This document shows, in pieces, positions 26,157 to 35,317 of a DNA stretch of 64,000 nt. Origin of the DNA: DATJCV01 sp963707665 (GTDB lineage: Bacteria; Pseudomonadota; Gammaproteobacteria; Burkholderiales; Burkholderiaceae_D); contig CAVPQU010000018.1 in NCBI GenBank assembly GCA_963707665.1, forward strand, positions 372,001 through 436,000. The letters run 5' to 3'. The notes below the pieces were generated by a model. It did not search any database. It saw only the letters and a list, made by a program, of their open reading frames with translations, and had not been told where the DNA came from. The position numbers were made by a program, and so were the translations under genes. How positions within the stretch are numbered: position 1 is the stretch's first letter; every line of letters starts with the position of its first letter.

Positions 26157-27118
26157 GATTTCGTCCCCTTTCGTGGAGGCATCTTGAAGGTCAGCCAGCG
26201 CGTCAATCCGGAGCGACGCAGGCTGCCCATTCCGCCGGGCAGGAAGAGCACCAGCACGACCACCAGTACGCCCAGCAATCCGGCATGAAACTCCAGGACG
26301 TTGCGCCATAAGACTTCTTCCAGGCCCAGAAAAACGATTGCCCCTGCCACCGGTCCGAATACTGTGCCGACGCCGCCAATCATCGCCATCAGGATGGGTT
26401 TGACCGAAAGCAGGATGTCGTAGACGTCGGTGGGATCGATATACGTAACCCACGACGCGTAAACCGCACCGGTGGCGCCGGCGATCACTCCGGAGAGCGC
26501 AAAGGCCATGACTTTTGCACGGTGCGTATTGACGCCGATGACCATTGCCGCATCCTCGTTCTGATCTATGCAACGCAAGGCCCAGCCGAGCCGGGAGCGG
26601 TCCACCTTCCATGTGACCAGCTGCCCGGCGACCGCCATCAACAACATTGCCGCAAAATAGAAAGCCGCCTGGCGATCGACGCCTCCAAGGGACAGCAGCG
26701 GCAGATTGATTCCCATGCCTCCACCGGTGAGACCGGTCCAGGCATTGGTCATTTCACGCAGCACATCGGCTACCACCAGGCTGGCAATCGCAAAGTAATG
26801 GCCGCGCAGGTGCAGGATGGCGCCGCCCAGCAATCCCGCAAACACGGCTACCAGCAAGCCGGCGGCGGGCCAGGCCCACATGAAAGCCAGTCCGTGGACT
26901 TGCAGAACCCCTGAGGCGTACGCCCCGAGACCAAAGAACGCCGCCGTAGCAAACGACGGATAACCGGCATAACCGCCGATCAAATTCCATGACAAGGCCA
27001 GAGCCGAATACATGCCGACGGTCGTGGCGAGGCGAAGAACATAGTTGTCGGCTGTGACTGCCAGTGCCGCCACGGCCAGCAGGCCGATGAGGACGGAAAA
27101 AAGAACGCGCCAGTTCAT
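26153..27118 (-). CDS. ABC importer permease, LivM type
   Basis: 321 aa with about nine hydrophobic helices. The family pattern GGYAGYPSFATAAFFGLGAYASG and the cytoplasmic coupling segment ALRCIDQNEDAAMVIGVNTHRAKVMAFALSG are intact. It pairs with the LivH-type permease to form the channel. Overlaps both neighbours by 4 nt. Confidence 0.9.
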   Translation of the reverse strand: MNWRVLFSVLIGLLAVAALAVTADNYVLRLATTVGMYSALALSWNLIGGYAGYPSFATAAFFGLGAYASGVLQVHGLAFMWAWPAAGLLVAVFAGLLGGAILHLRGHYFAIASLVVADVLREMTNAWTGLTGGGMGINLPLLSLGGVDRQAAFYFAAMLLMAVAGQLVTWKVDRSRLGWALRCIDQNEDAAMVIGVNTHRAKVMAFALSGVIAGATGAVYASWVTYIDPTDVYDILLSVKPILMAMIGGVGTVFGPVAGAIVFLGLEEVLWRNVLEFHAGLLGVLVVVLVLFLPGGMGSLRRSGLTRWLTFKMPPRKGTKS

Positions 27119-27981
27119 TGGAACCCCCTGCGGCCGAGCAGTCCCGAGGGCCGGAACATCAACAGCAATATCAGGAGCAGGAAGGACAGCGTCAAGGCGT
27201 GCTCGGGGCCCAAAGCCAGGGTGCCGAAGCTTTCGATGATCCCCAGGCCGAAGCCGCCGATCACGACTCCGGGCACACTACCCAAGCCACCCAGAACGCA
27301 AATGACGAAAGCCTTTCCCAGGTACCCGCTCGATGCCATGGGCGAAATCGGGAAGATGGCGGACAGCAGCGCACCCGCCGAACCGGCCATGAAGGCCCCC
27401 AGTCCGAAGGCGAGCGCATAGGTTCCTTTGACATCGATGCCCATCAGCGCGGCGGCTTCGCGGTCCATGCGCACGGCAACGATGGCACGGCCAAACTGCG
27501 TACCGCGCAGCAAGAGCCATAACCCGGCCACCAGGGACAAGCCGATACCGGTTGCCAGCACGCGATCGACAGGGATCATCAAGCCGCCCAGTTCTATGAT
27601 TCCCAGCGGCGGATCGAAAATGATTTTTCGGAAATCGGCCTGAAAAAACTTCAGCATCAGGTTGTCGAGCAGGAGGTTCAGTCCGAAGGTGAGCGTCAGG
27701 GTAATGAGGACGGGATGTCCCATGACGCGGTTGACGGCGATGCGCTGTAAAAAATAACCGACGAAGAACAGCAGCGCACCCGCTATCGGCGCAAACACAA
27801 AAGGGTTGATCTGGAATGTCTGGTGAGCGAAGAAGGCCAGGTAGGCGCCGAGCACCACCAGGGAGCCATGCAGAATATTGATGATATTCAGCACCCCCCA
27901 CACCAGAGAAAAGCCCGCTGCTATGCAGGCATACAGGCCGCCCAGGGCTAGGCCGTTCAAAAGAACTTGTAGGTAAATCAC
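27115..27981 (-). CDS. ABC importer permease, LivH type
   Basis: 288 aa. The N-terminus (LQVLLNGLALGGLYACIAAGFSLVWGVLNIINILHG) is diagnostic for LivH, and the coupling region FGRAIVAVRMDREAAALMGIDVKGTYALAFGLG is intact. It follows the binding-protein gene by 69 nt. Confidence 0.9.
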   Translation of the reverse strand: MIYLQVLLNGLALGGLYACIAAGFSLVWGVLNIINILHGSLVVLGAYLAFFAHQTFQINPFVFAPIAGALLFFVGYFLQRIAVNRVMGHPVLITLTLTFGLNLLLDNLMLKFFQADFRKIIFDPPLGIIELGGLMIPVDRVLATGIGLSLVAGLWLLLRGTQFGRAIVAVRMDREAAALMGIDVKGTYALAFGLGAFMAGSAGALLSAIFPISPMASSGYLGKAFVICVLGGLGSVPGVVIGGFGLGIIESFGTLALGPEHALTLSFLLLILLLMFRPSGLLGRRGFQ

Positions 27982-28050
27982 GTAGTCATCCGAAGAGAGT
28001 CAAAAAGGCGGAGGGCCGACGCCTTCCGCCAAAACTGGAGAGTTGCCGAA

Positions 28051-29262
28051 TTAGCGGGAACCGCTCACTTTGAGTTCGCTGGTTGCGATACTGGTCGGAT
28101 ACACCGCCGTTACCTTGCCATCCTGGATTTGATATACGGGCGGAATATACGAATCGGCCATTCCGCTCGGGCCAAAGGAGACCGGCGCAAAGAAGGTGTT
28201 GAATCCGCCCTTTTTCAGCTCAGCCCGCACAGCATCCCGGCTGGTGCTGCCGGCGCGCTCGATGGCTTGCTGAAGAATCACCCCCACGGCGGCACCGGAA
28301 GCCTGCGTGAAATCGGGTTCGCTGCCGAATTTTTTGCGGAACAACTCGACGAATTTTTGCGTCGAGCCAAATACGTCGTCGCTCTTGTATTTCAGGACCG
28401 GATGGAACCAGCTAGCCGTGGTGACGTTCTCGGACAGCGGGCCGACTGCCTTGGCCCATTCGTCGTAGGCCGGGCCATTGATCATCGTCAGTATCCGGGG
28501 CTCGATGCGCAGATCGGCGAGCTGTTTGCGCACCAGGATCAGGTCGTTGATGTAGCCGGTGATGATGATCCAGTCGGGTTTGACCGTCGCCATCTTGGTC
28601 AAGGAGGCTGCGTGATCGAGCGTGCCGATCGCGTAGCGCTCAAAATAACCGACCTCAAGACCACGCTTCTTGGCGGACTTCTCGAATTCATTTGCCAGAG
28701 ACAAGGGGTAAAGATCGTTGCGCGCCAGAATGGCGACGCGCTTGGCCTGAGGAAGCTTTGTCTGCACCAGCGTTGCGATCGGCTCCGTCAGGCTGCTGTT
28801 GTCGGTGTAGAGGCCGAACAGGTTCTTGTAGTTTTGATCGAATACTTCCGCCGAAGAGGCGCTCGACGCAATCATCGGTATGTTGTTTTTCTCGGCCACC
28901 GTGCTCGCGGCTTTGGCTGCGCCGGAGCCGAAGGGGGAAAACAGGAAATCCACCTTGTCGTGGCTAATCAGCTTTTCGGCCAGTTGCACCGCCTTGGGCG
29001 TGCTCGACTGGTAATCATAGAAACGCAGCTCCACTTTGCGCCGGTCTTTGCCAAGCTTGACGCCGCCTTGCGCATTGACTTGTTCGAGCCATAGTTCATA
29101 ACCCTGGCGCAGCTTGGTTCCCTCAGGCGCCAGCGCGCCGGTAAGCGGTAGCGGGGCACCAATGAGCACGGTTTTTTCAGCGGCCAGACTGACGGTGAAC
29201 ACGAGCAGGGCTGCAATGCAAGCCGCAGGCTTGAACAAACGGGGAAGGCGAGACAGAAGCAT
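28051..29262 (-). CDS. ABC importer periplasmic binding protein, Liv/HAAT type
   Basis: 403 aa from ATG 29262; a GTG ten codons upstream is the alternative. Signal peptide about residues 1-28 (LPRLFKPAACIAALLVFTVSLAA). Mature start EKTVLIGAPLPLTGALAPEG and the FLFSPFGSGAAKAASTVAEKNNIPMI block are typical of periplasmic binding proteins for amino acids, amides or aromatic acids. Ligand unknown; the operon's HCCA isomerase-like gene hints at an aromatic compound. Confidence 0.85.
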   Translation of the reverse strand: MLLSRLPRLFKPAACIAALLVFTVSLAAEKTVLIGAPLPLTGALAPEGTKLRQGYELWLEQVNAQGGVKLGKDRRKVELRFYDYQSSTPKAVQLAEKLISHDKVDFLFSPFGSGAAKAASTVAEKNNIPMIASSASSAEVFDQNYKNLFGLYTDNSSLTEPIATLVQTKLPQAKRVAILARNDLYPLSLANEFEKSAKKRGLEVGYFERYAIGTLDHAASLTKMATVKPDWIIITGYINDLILVRKQLADLRIEPRILTMINGPAYDEWAKAVGPLSENVTTASWFHPVLKYKSDDVFGSTQKFVELFRKKFGSEPDFTQASGAAVGVILQQAIERAGSTSRDAVRAELKKGGFNTFFAPVSFGPSGMADSYIPPVYQIQDGKVTAVYPTSIATSELKVSGSR

Positions 29263-29822
29263 GGTGACGACTCGGTTTGTGGAAAAGCACACGAGTCTAC
29301 CTATGCATGAGCGTTTCTCTAACGTATCTTATTGCATTTGTATATGCGGTTTTCGCATGTGCACGCCTGCATGGGTTCTTGCGAATACCGTTCTACGATG
29401 AGCGATGCGGTACCTGCTTGTTCCTGCGAGACGGTTTGACCGCCGGCCTATCGCGGCCTGGGTCAGCCGGCGCGGACGGATACGGCTTTATCCGAGCGGG
29501 TTTGAGCTGGCAGTGCTTGGCGCTCGTTTCGCCAGGCGCCATCAGCGCAGCCCTCTGGTCCCAGATTCCACAGCCAATTACATGGAGTATGCTGTATAAG
29601 CGCAAATTTAATGCCGGGAAGAGAGTGTATGTGAATGGAGTATATTGTTCTTGAGTCAGCTCTTGAGTGAGAATGGATCATCCATAGTCGGAGCAAACCG
29701 TTGCTGAAGCGCCTACCGCTACGCGCAGCAAAAACATGCTCGGCGTTAACAATTCTTCGTATAATTCCTCCGGTTCGCAGTTTCTTTACTGTCTTTTTCC
29801 TCGATCCTGCCGGAGTCCTTGC
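29263..29822. other. 560-bp gene-free region between the ABC operon and a lipoprotein gene
   Basis: AT-rich islands (TATATGCGG near 29341, GAGTATATTG near 29638) suggest divergent promoters. Short open frames on both strands have no ribosome site and no family features. Nothing else recognised. Confidence 0.4.
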
Positions 29823-30380
29823 ATGCATCCTGCCTCGTCCTATTCCGTTCGCCTGCAGCGCCTGGCACTGGCCTTGCTGCTATTGACGCTCGCCGGCTGC
29901 GCCAGCATGTCGAAAGAGGAATGCCTGACCGCGGACTGGACTGAAGTCGGCATGCGCGATGGCCAGAACGGCCAGCCGCGCGCGACTTTTGCCAGTCACG
30001 TCGAGGCCTGCCGCGAAGCCGGCGTGGTGGCCGACCAGCGGCAATACATGGCGGGCTGGGAGCGCGGCATACCGTATTACTGCACGCCGGAAAACGGGCT
30101 GGAAGTCGGCCGCCGTGGACGCTCCTATTCCAGCGGCACGTGTCCGGCGATGCTGGAGCCAGCGTTTCGTTTCCGCTACGAACGCGGCTATGAAATCTAT
30201 CGTGCGCAACAGGAAATCAACCGTCTCGATTCCCGCCTGCGCGACAAGCAGCGCAAGCTGGACGAATCCAAGGACGACAGCGCCAAGCGCGCGCTGCGCA
30301 ATGAATTACGGGATATCGATAGTGACTTGCGGCGTGCCCGCGACCGCCTGCGCGAGGCCGAGTGGCGCGCGTACCGCTAG
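29823..30380 (+). CDS. DUF2799 lipoprotein
   Basis: 185 aa from ATG 29823 (GGAG 7 nt upstream). The lipobox LLTLAGCAS with Cys near residue 26 indicates outer-membrane lipidation. The core matches DUF2799: CLTADWTEVGMRDGQNGQP, then YMAGWERGIPYYCTPENGLEVGRRG. The last 60 residues are a charged coiled coil (INRLDSRLRDKQRKLDESKDD onward). Function unknown; an envelope structural role is a guess. It converges with guaD. Confidence 0.85.
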   Translation: MHPASSYSVRLQRLALALLLLTLAGCASMSKEECLTADWTEVGMRDGQNGQPRATFASHVEACREAGVVADQRQYMAGWERGIPYYCTPENGLEVGRRGRSYSSGTCPAMLEPAFRFRYERGYEIYRAQQEINRLDSRLRDKQRKLDESKDDSAKRALRNELRDIDSDLRRARDRLREAEWRAYR

Positions 30381-30396
30381 TTCCACTGAGCGCTGC

Positions 30397-31713
30397 TCAG
30401 GCCGCTCGCCGGTGCACCAGCCGGCCGGCCGCATAGGTCGCGGCCACCGTCCGGTCGTCGCCCAGGATCGCCAGCGCAAACAGCAATTCCTCCAGGCTGT
30501 CGGCGCGCTGCGTGCGGCGCGCCAGCAAGGGCGTCGCCTGCGGATCGAGCACGATGAAGTCGGCTTCCGCGCCGGCCACGAAATTGCCGATCGTCCCTTC
30601 CAGCCGCATGCTGCGCGCGCCGCCCAGGGTCGCCAGGTAAAACATGCGCAGCGCCGGCAGGTGAGTGCCGCCCATGCGCGCCACCTTGTGGGTTTCGTTC
30701 ATCGTGCGCAGCATCGAAAACGCGGTGCCGCCGCCGACATCGGTGGCGATCGACAGGCCGACCTGCGCACTATCGGCGCGTGCAAAATCAAACAAGCCGC
30801 TCCCTAAAAACAGGTTCGACGTCGCGCAAATCGCGATCGACGATCCGGTTTCCGCCATCCGCGCACGATCGGTGTCGTCCAGCCAGATGCAGTGACCGTA
30901 CATCGAGCGCGGACGCAGCATGCCGTAGCGCTCGTACACGTCCAGATAGCTGCGCGCGGCGGGGAACAGCTGCTTGACCCAGGCAATTTCGTCGGCGTTT
31001 TCCGCCACGTGGGTCTGCAGGTAGACATCGGGATAAGCCGCCGCCAGTTCGCCGGCCAGCTGCAGCTGCGCTTCGCTGGAAGTCGGCGCGAAGCGGGGCG
31101 TGATCGCGTACAGTTGGCGTCCGCGTCCATGCCATTTCTTGATCAAGGCTTCGCTGTCGCGGACGCCGCCTTCGGCCGTGTCGCGCAGGAATTCCGGGCA
31201 GTGGCGGTCCATCAACACCTTGCCGGCCGCCATGCGCAGATTGCGGGCCTCGCTTTCCGCAAAAAAAGCGTCGGCCGATTCCGGATGCACGCTGCAATAC
31301 ACCATCGCGGTGGTGGTGCCGCAGCGCAGCAGCTCGTCCAGGAAAAAGCTGGCCACTTCGCGCGCGTGTTCGGTATCGCTGAATTGGCGCTCAATGGGGA
31401 AGGTATAAGTGTCCAGCCAAGGCAGCAAGCCGGGTGCCGGCGAGGCGATGATGTCGGTCTGCGGAAAGTGCAAGTGGGTATCGATGAAGCCCGGCACGAT
31501 CAGTTGCCCGCGATAGTCGTGAATTGGCGTGTCCGGCGCCAGCGTCGGCTTGAGCTGGGCATAGTCGCCGGCGGCCTGCACGCGTTCGCCAGCGACGATC
31601 AACAGGCCGTCTTCGTGCCAGTGGTGGGCGGCGGCATCCCGTGCGGGGTCGGCGTGAAAATGCAGCAGGCTGGCGCGGTAGGCTTGCAGGGGCTTGGTGC
31701 TGGAACTGTTCAT
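30397..31713 (-). CDS. guaD: Guanine deaminase
   Basis: 438 aa amidohydrolase. Zinc motif PGFIDTHLHFPQTDII (the P-Q after H-x-H is typical for guanine deaminase), H in YLQTHVAEN, H in MYGHCIWLDD, D in SIATDVGGGTAFSML. It converts guanine to xanthine, feeding the xanthine dehydrogenase encoded just upstream. About 100 nt after xdhC, same direction, so probably the last gene of the xdhABC operon. Confidence 0.92.
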   Translation of the reverse strand: MNSSSTKPLQAYRASLLHFHADPARDAAAHHWHEDGLLIVAGERVQAAGDYAQLKPTLAPDTPIHDYRGQLIVPGFIDTHLHFPQTDIIASPAPGLLPWLDTYTFPIERQFSDTEHAREVASFFLDELLRCGTTTAMVYCSVHPESADAFFAESEARNLRMAAGKVLMDRHCPEFLRDTAEGGVRDSEALIKKWHGRGRQLYAITPRFAPTSSEAQLQLAGELAAAYPDVYLQTHVAENADEIAWVKQLFPAARSYLDVYERYGMLRPRSMYGHCIWLDDTDRARMAETGSSIAICATSNLFLGSGLFDFARADSAQVGLSIATDVGGGTAFSMLRTMNETHKVARMGGTHLPALRMFYLATLGGARSMRLEGTIGNFVAGAEADFIVLDPQATPLLARRTQRADSLEELLFALAILGDDRTVAATYAAGRLVHRRAA

Positions 31714-31813
31714 CGGCTGGGTTGGTCCTGATTCAAAAAAGGTCTAAGGAGCGCTTGGGTAGCGCGGGTAGGGGCGAAGCGCGCGGTCCAGCGCTGCCGT
31801 GTCGGCGAGCGGT

Positions 31814-32881
31814 CTAGCGCGCCGCCGATTGTAGGCCGTGGCTGCCGGTTTCGATTTGCTGAGCGGCTTCCCATACTTGCAGCAGCTGCGCGGCAACCGC
31901 CACCGCGATCACCGCCGGCGCCTTGCCGCCGATGCCGGCAATGCCGATTGGGCAAGTGATGGCGGCCAGCTGGCGCTCGGAGAAGCCATGCGCGCGCAGC
32001 CGCCGCTCGAACTGCAGCCGCTTGCTGTGCGAGCCGATCAGGCCGAGCCAGCCGGCATCGTCGCGCCGCAAGATCGCTTCCACCAATTCCTGGTCCAGCG
32101 GATGGCTGTGCGTCATGACCAGGAAATGCGAGCCGGGCGCGGCATCGTCGATCAGCGCCTGCGGCGTGTCGGTGATTTCGATCCGTGCATTGGCCGGCAC
32201 ATCCGCCGGGAACATGTCGTCGCGCTGATCGATCCAGGTCACGTGGCAGGGCAAGTCGGCCAGCGCGCGCACGATCGCGCGACCAACGTGGCCGGCGCCA
32301 AACAGGTACAGATGCGCGCGCCAGGCCAGGCACGGATCGAGCAGCCAGCGGCTGCCGTTTGCGGCTTGCAGGACCTGGCAGGGCGCTTGCGGGTCGAACG
32401 ATGACAGTTCCGGCAGCGCTGCGGATGCAAAGGCTGGCCAGGATTGCGGCAATAGCCGTGTGCCGTCGCGCTCGCACAGCAGTGGCGCCAGCGGCAGATC
32501 CAGCGCGCTCAGGCGCCAGGTGTCGGCGCGCGCCTGCCAGCGCTGCTGCAATTCCTGCACATAGTTGCCGGAACTGGCATCCAGCCGCTCGAAGGCCAGA
32601 TGCACCACGCCGCCGCAACATTGGCCGAGGCTGGCGGCCAGCGGAAAGCGTTCCAGCCGGCACGCCGCTGCAGCTGGCATCGAGAGGTCCAGCATTTCGC
32701 GGGCGATTTCGACCGCACGCAATTCCAGGTGGCCGCCGCCGATGGTATCGAACTGCTGTCGGGCGGTGACCACCATCTTGGCGCCGGGCTCGCGCGGACT
32801 GGAGCCGCGCACGGCGGCGACAGTCACCAGCACCGCCGCTTCAGTCTGGGCCTGCGTCAGCGCGCTCAACCAGTGTTGCAT
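31814..32881 (-). CDS. xdhC: Xanthine dehydrogenase accessory protein XdhC
   Basis: 355 aa from ATG 32881; a TTG five codons upstream is possible. N-terminal XdhC domain (AAVLVTVAAVRGSSPREPGAKMVV, then GGGHLE and CCGGVVHLAFE) and C-terminal Rossmann domain (LYLFGAGHVGRAIVRAL, then TWIDQRDDMFP). XdhC binds molybdenum cofactor, promotes its sulfuration and inserts it into XdhB. Overlap-tight with xdhB upstream. Confidence 0.92.
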   Translation of the reverse strand: MQHWLSALTQAQTEAAVLVTVAAVRGSSPREPGAKMVVTARQQFDTIGGGHLELRAVEIAREMLDLSMPAAAACRLERFPLAASLGQCCGGVVHLAFERLDASSGNYVQELQQRWQARADTWRLSALDLPLAPLLCERDGTRLLPQSWPAFASAALPELSSFDPQAPCQVLQAANGSRWLLDPCLAWRAHLYLFGAGHVGRAIVRALADLPCHVTWIDQRDDMFPADVPANARIEITDTPQALIDDAAPGSHFLVMTHSHPLDQELVEAILRRDDAGWLGLIGSHSKRLQFERRLRAHGFSERQLAAITCPIGIAGIGGKAPAVIAVAVAAQLLQVWEAAQQIETGSHGLQSAAR

Positions 32882-32900
32882 GGCAGTCGCTCGCAATGCG

Positions 32901-35309
32901 CTAGGCCACCGCGGCAGCGGTCGTGCCGGCGCCAGCCGTCGCCTCCGCCCGCATACCGTTGGTGCCGGCAGCGCGCAGCGCTTCCACCGCGTTCAGGATT
33001 TCCTCGCTGGTGGCCGGCGCGTTCAGTGGCGGATTGAGGCGGTAATCGGCGACGCTGGCAATCGCGTCGCGGATGGCAAAAAACACCGAGAACGGCAGCA
33101 GCAGCGGCGGCTCGCCGACCGCCTTGGAACGATGGATGCTGTCGGCGACGTTGCGGTTCTGGTACAGCTGCACGCGGAAATCCTGCGGGCAGTCGGAGAT
33201 CGCCGGAATCTTGTAGGTGGAAGGCGCGTGCGTGGTCAGGCGGCCAGCGGCATCCCAGCACAATTCCTCGGTGGTCAGCCAGCCCATGCCCTGGATGAAG
33301 CCGCCTTCGACCTGGCCGATGTCGATCGCCGGGTTCAATGAACAGCCGACATCGTGCAAGGCGTCAGCGCGCAGCAGTTTCCATTCCCCGGTCAGGGTAT
33401 CGACCACCACTTCCGATACCGCCGCGCCATAGGCGTAGTAGGAAAACGGGTGGCCGGTCATGCTGGCGGCGTCCCAGTGCAGATGCGGCGTCGCGTAAAA
33501 GCCGTCCGACCACAACTGCACGCGCGCCATGTAGGCCTGCCCGACCAGCGTGCGAAACGGGATTGCCTGTTGATTGACATACACATGGTTGTCGGCGAAG
33601 CGCACCTGTTCGGCGCTGCCGCCGTATTCGCGCGCTGCGACTGCGGCCAGCCGTTGCCGGATCTGGCTGGCGGCGTCCTGCGCCGCCTTGCCGTTCAGGT
33701 CGGCACCGGTGGAAGCGGCGGTGGCCGAGGTATTGGCCACCTTGCTGGTATCGGTGGCGGTGCTGCGCACGGCCGCCAGATCCAGGCCCAGTTCGTGCGC
33801 CACCACCTGCGCCACCTTGGTATGGATGCCCTGGCCCATTTCGGTGCCGCCGTGGTTGACCAGTACCGAGCCGTCCAGATAGACGTGCACCAGCGCGCCG
33901 GCCTGGTTCAGGTGGGTCAGGTTGAAGGCGATGCCGAACTTGACCGGGGTGATCGCGATGCCTTTTTTCAGGATCGGGCTGGCGGCATTGAATGCACGCG
34001 TGGCGGCCCGCCGTTGCCGGTAGTCGCTGTCAGCTTCCAGTTGCGCCACCAGTTCGTGCAAGATGTTGTCTTCGACTTTTTGCAGGTAGGGCGTGACGTT
34101 GCGCCCTTCCGTATCGTTGCGGCCGTAGAAATTGATGCGCCGGATATCGAGCGGATCGCGCCCCAGGTTGCGGGCAATTTCATCGATCACGTATTCGATC
34201 GCGATGGCGCCCTGCGGGCCGCCGAAGCCGCGGAATGCGGTATTCGACTGGGTGTTGGTCTTGCCGCAAAATGCCGCAATATCGACGTCGGACAGATAGT
34301 AGGCATTGTCGAAGTGGCAGACCGCACGGGTTGCCACCGGCCCCGACAGGTCGGCCGAAAAGCCGGCGCGCAATACCATCTCGACTTTCGCTGCCAGAAT
34401 CCGGCCGGTATCGTCGTAGCCGACTGCGTACTCGTATTCAAAGGCGTGCCGCTTGCCGGTGACCATGAAGTCGTCGTCGCGATCGGCGCGCAGCTTGACC
34501 GGCCGTTGCAGGCGCGCGGCGGCCAGTGCGGCGGCCGCCGCCCACAGTGCCGACTGCGATTCCTTGCCGCCGAAACCGCCGCCCATGCGCCGGCATTCGA
34601 CCGCGATATTGTGGATCGGCACGGCCAGCGCGTGCGCCACGATATGCTGCATTTCGCTCGGATGCTGGGTCGAGCAAAATACCAGCATGCCCCGGTCTTC
34701 CTTCGGAATCGCGTAGGAAACCTGGCCTTCCAGGTAAAACTGTTCCTGGCCGCCGACCGCCAGCCGGCCTTCGACATAATGCGGCGCTGTTTCGAAGGCA
34801 CTGCGAAAATCGCCGCGCTGCAGCCGCAGCGGCGGCAGCACATAAGACTCGGCTTCGTGCGCCGCGCGCGGCGTCAGCACCGCCGGCAAGTCTTGATACT
34901 CGATCTTGGCCAGGCGCACGGCACGCCGTGCCAGGTCATGGCTGGCGGCCACCACCAGGAAGATCGGCTGGCCGATGTATTGCACCAGGCCGTCGGCCAG
35001 GATCGGGTCGTCATGCAGGATCGGGCCGCAATCGTTGACACCCGGGATGTCCGACGCGGCCAGCACCAGCACGACTCCGGGCGCCTTGCGCACCGCCTCC
35101 AGGTCGAGCGCGCGGATTTTGGCGTGCGCCTTGGACGACATGCCGAGCGCCGCATGCAGCGTGCCCTGCAATTCCGGCAGGTCATCGGTATAGAGTGCTT
35201 CACCCAGCACGTGCAGCGCCGCCGATTCATGCGGCCGGGCGCAGCCGACTTCGGCCCAGGCGTCCAGTTCGGTTTGTGTCGGGAGTTGTTCAGCCTGCGA
35301 CTTCATCAT
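32901..35309 (-). CDS. xdhB: Xanthine dehydrogenase molybdopterin-binding subunit
   Basis: 802 aa. Molybdopterin motifs: MGGGFGGKESQS, TAFRGFGGPQGAIAIEYVIDEIA with the substrate-orienting Arg, GGTEMGQGIHTKVAQV, and the catalytic Glu in KAVGEPPLLL near the end. The subunit hydroxylates hypoxanthine and xanthine to urate. Length matches bacterial two-subunit XDH. It lies 8 nt after xdhA and just before xdhC. Confidence 0.95.
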   Translation of the reverse strand: MMKSQAEQLPTQTELDAWAEVGCARPHESAALHVLGEALYTDDLPELQGTLHAALGMSSKAHAKIRALDLEAVRKAPGVVLVLAASDIPGVNDCGPILHDDPILADGLVQYIGQPIFLVVAASHDLARRAVRLAKIEYQDLPAVLTPRAAHEAESYVLPPLRLQRGDFRSAFETAPHYVEGRLAVGGQEQFYLEGQVSYAIPKEDRGMLVFCSTQHPSEMQHIVAHALAVPIHNIAVECRRMGGGFGGKESQSALWAAAAALAAARLQRPVKLRADRDDDFMVTGKRHAFEYEYAVGYDDTGRILAAKVEMVLRAGFSADLSGPVATRAVCHFDNAYYLSDVDIAAFCGKTNTQSNTAFRGFGGPQGAIAIEYVIDEIARNLGRDPLDIRRINFYGRNDTEGRNVTPYLQKVEDNILHELVAQLEADSDYRQRRAATRAFNAASPILKKGIAITPVKFGIAFNLTHLNQAGALVHVYLDGSVLVNHGGTEMGQGIHTKVAQVVAHELGLDLAAVRSTATDTSKVANTSATAASTGADLNGKAAQDAASQIRQRLAAVAAREYGGSAEQVRFADNHVYVNQQAIPFRTLVGQAYMARVQLWSDGFYATPHLHWDAASMTGHPFSYYAYGAAVSEVVVDTLTGEWKLLRADALHDVGCSLNPAIDIGQVEGGFIQGMGWLTTEELCWDAAGRLTTHAPSTYKIPAISDCPQDFRVQLYQNRNVADSIHRSKAVGEPPLLLPFSVFFAIRDAIASVADYRLNPPLNAPATSEEILNAVEALRAAGTNGMRAEATAGAGTTAAAVA

Positions 35310-35317
35310 GCGTCTCC

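Noticed and set aside
24005..29262. Ordinary branched-chain amino acid uptake operon
   Set aside because: The isomerase-like last gene makes an aromatic substrate at least as likely, so no livKHMGF symbols were given.
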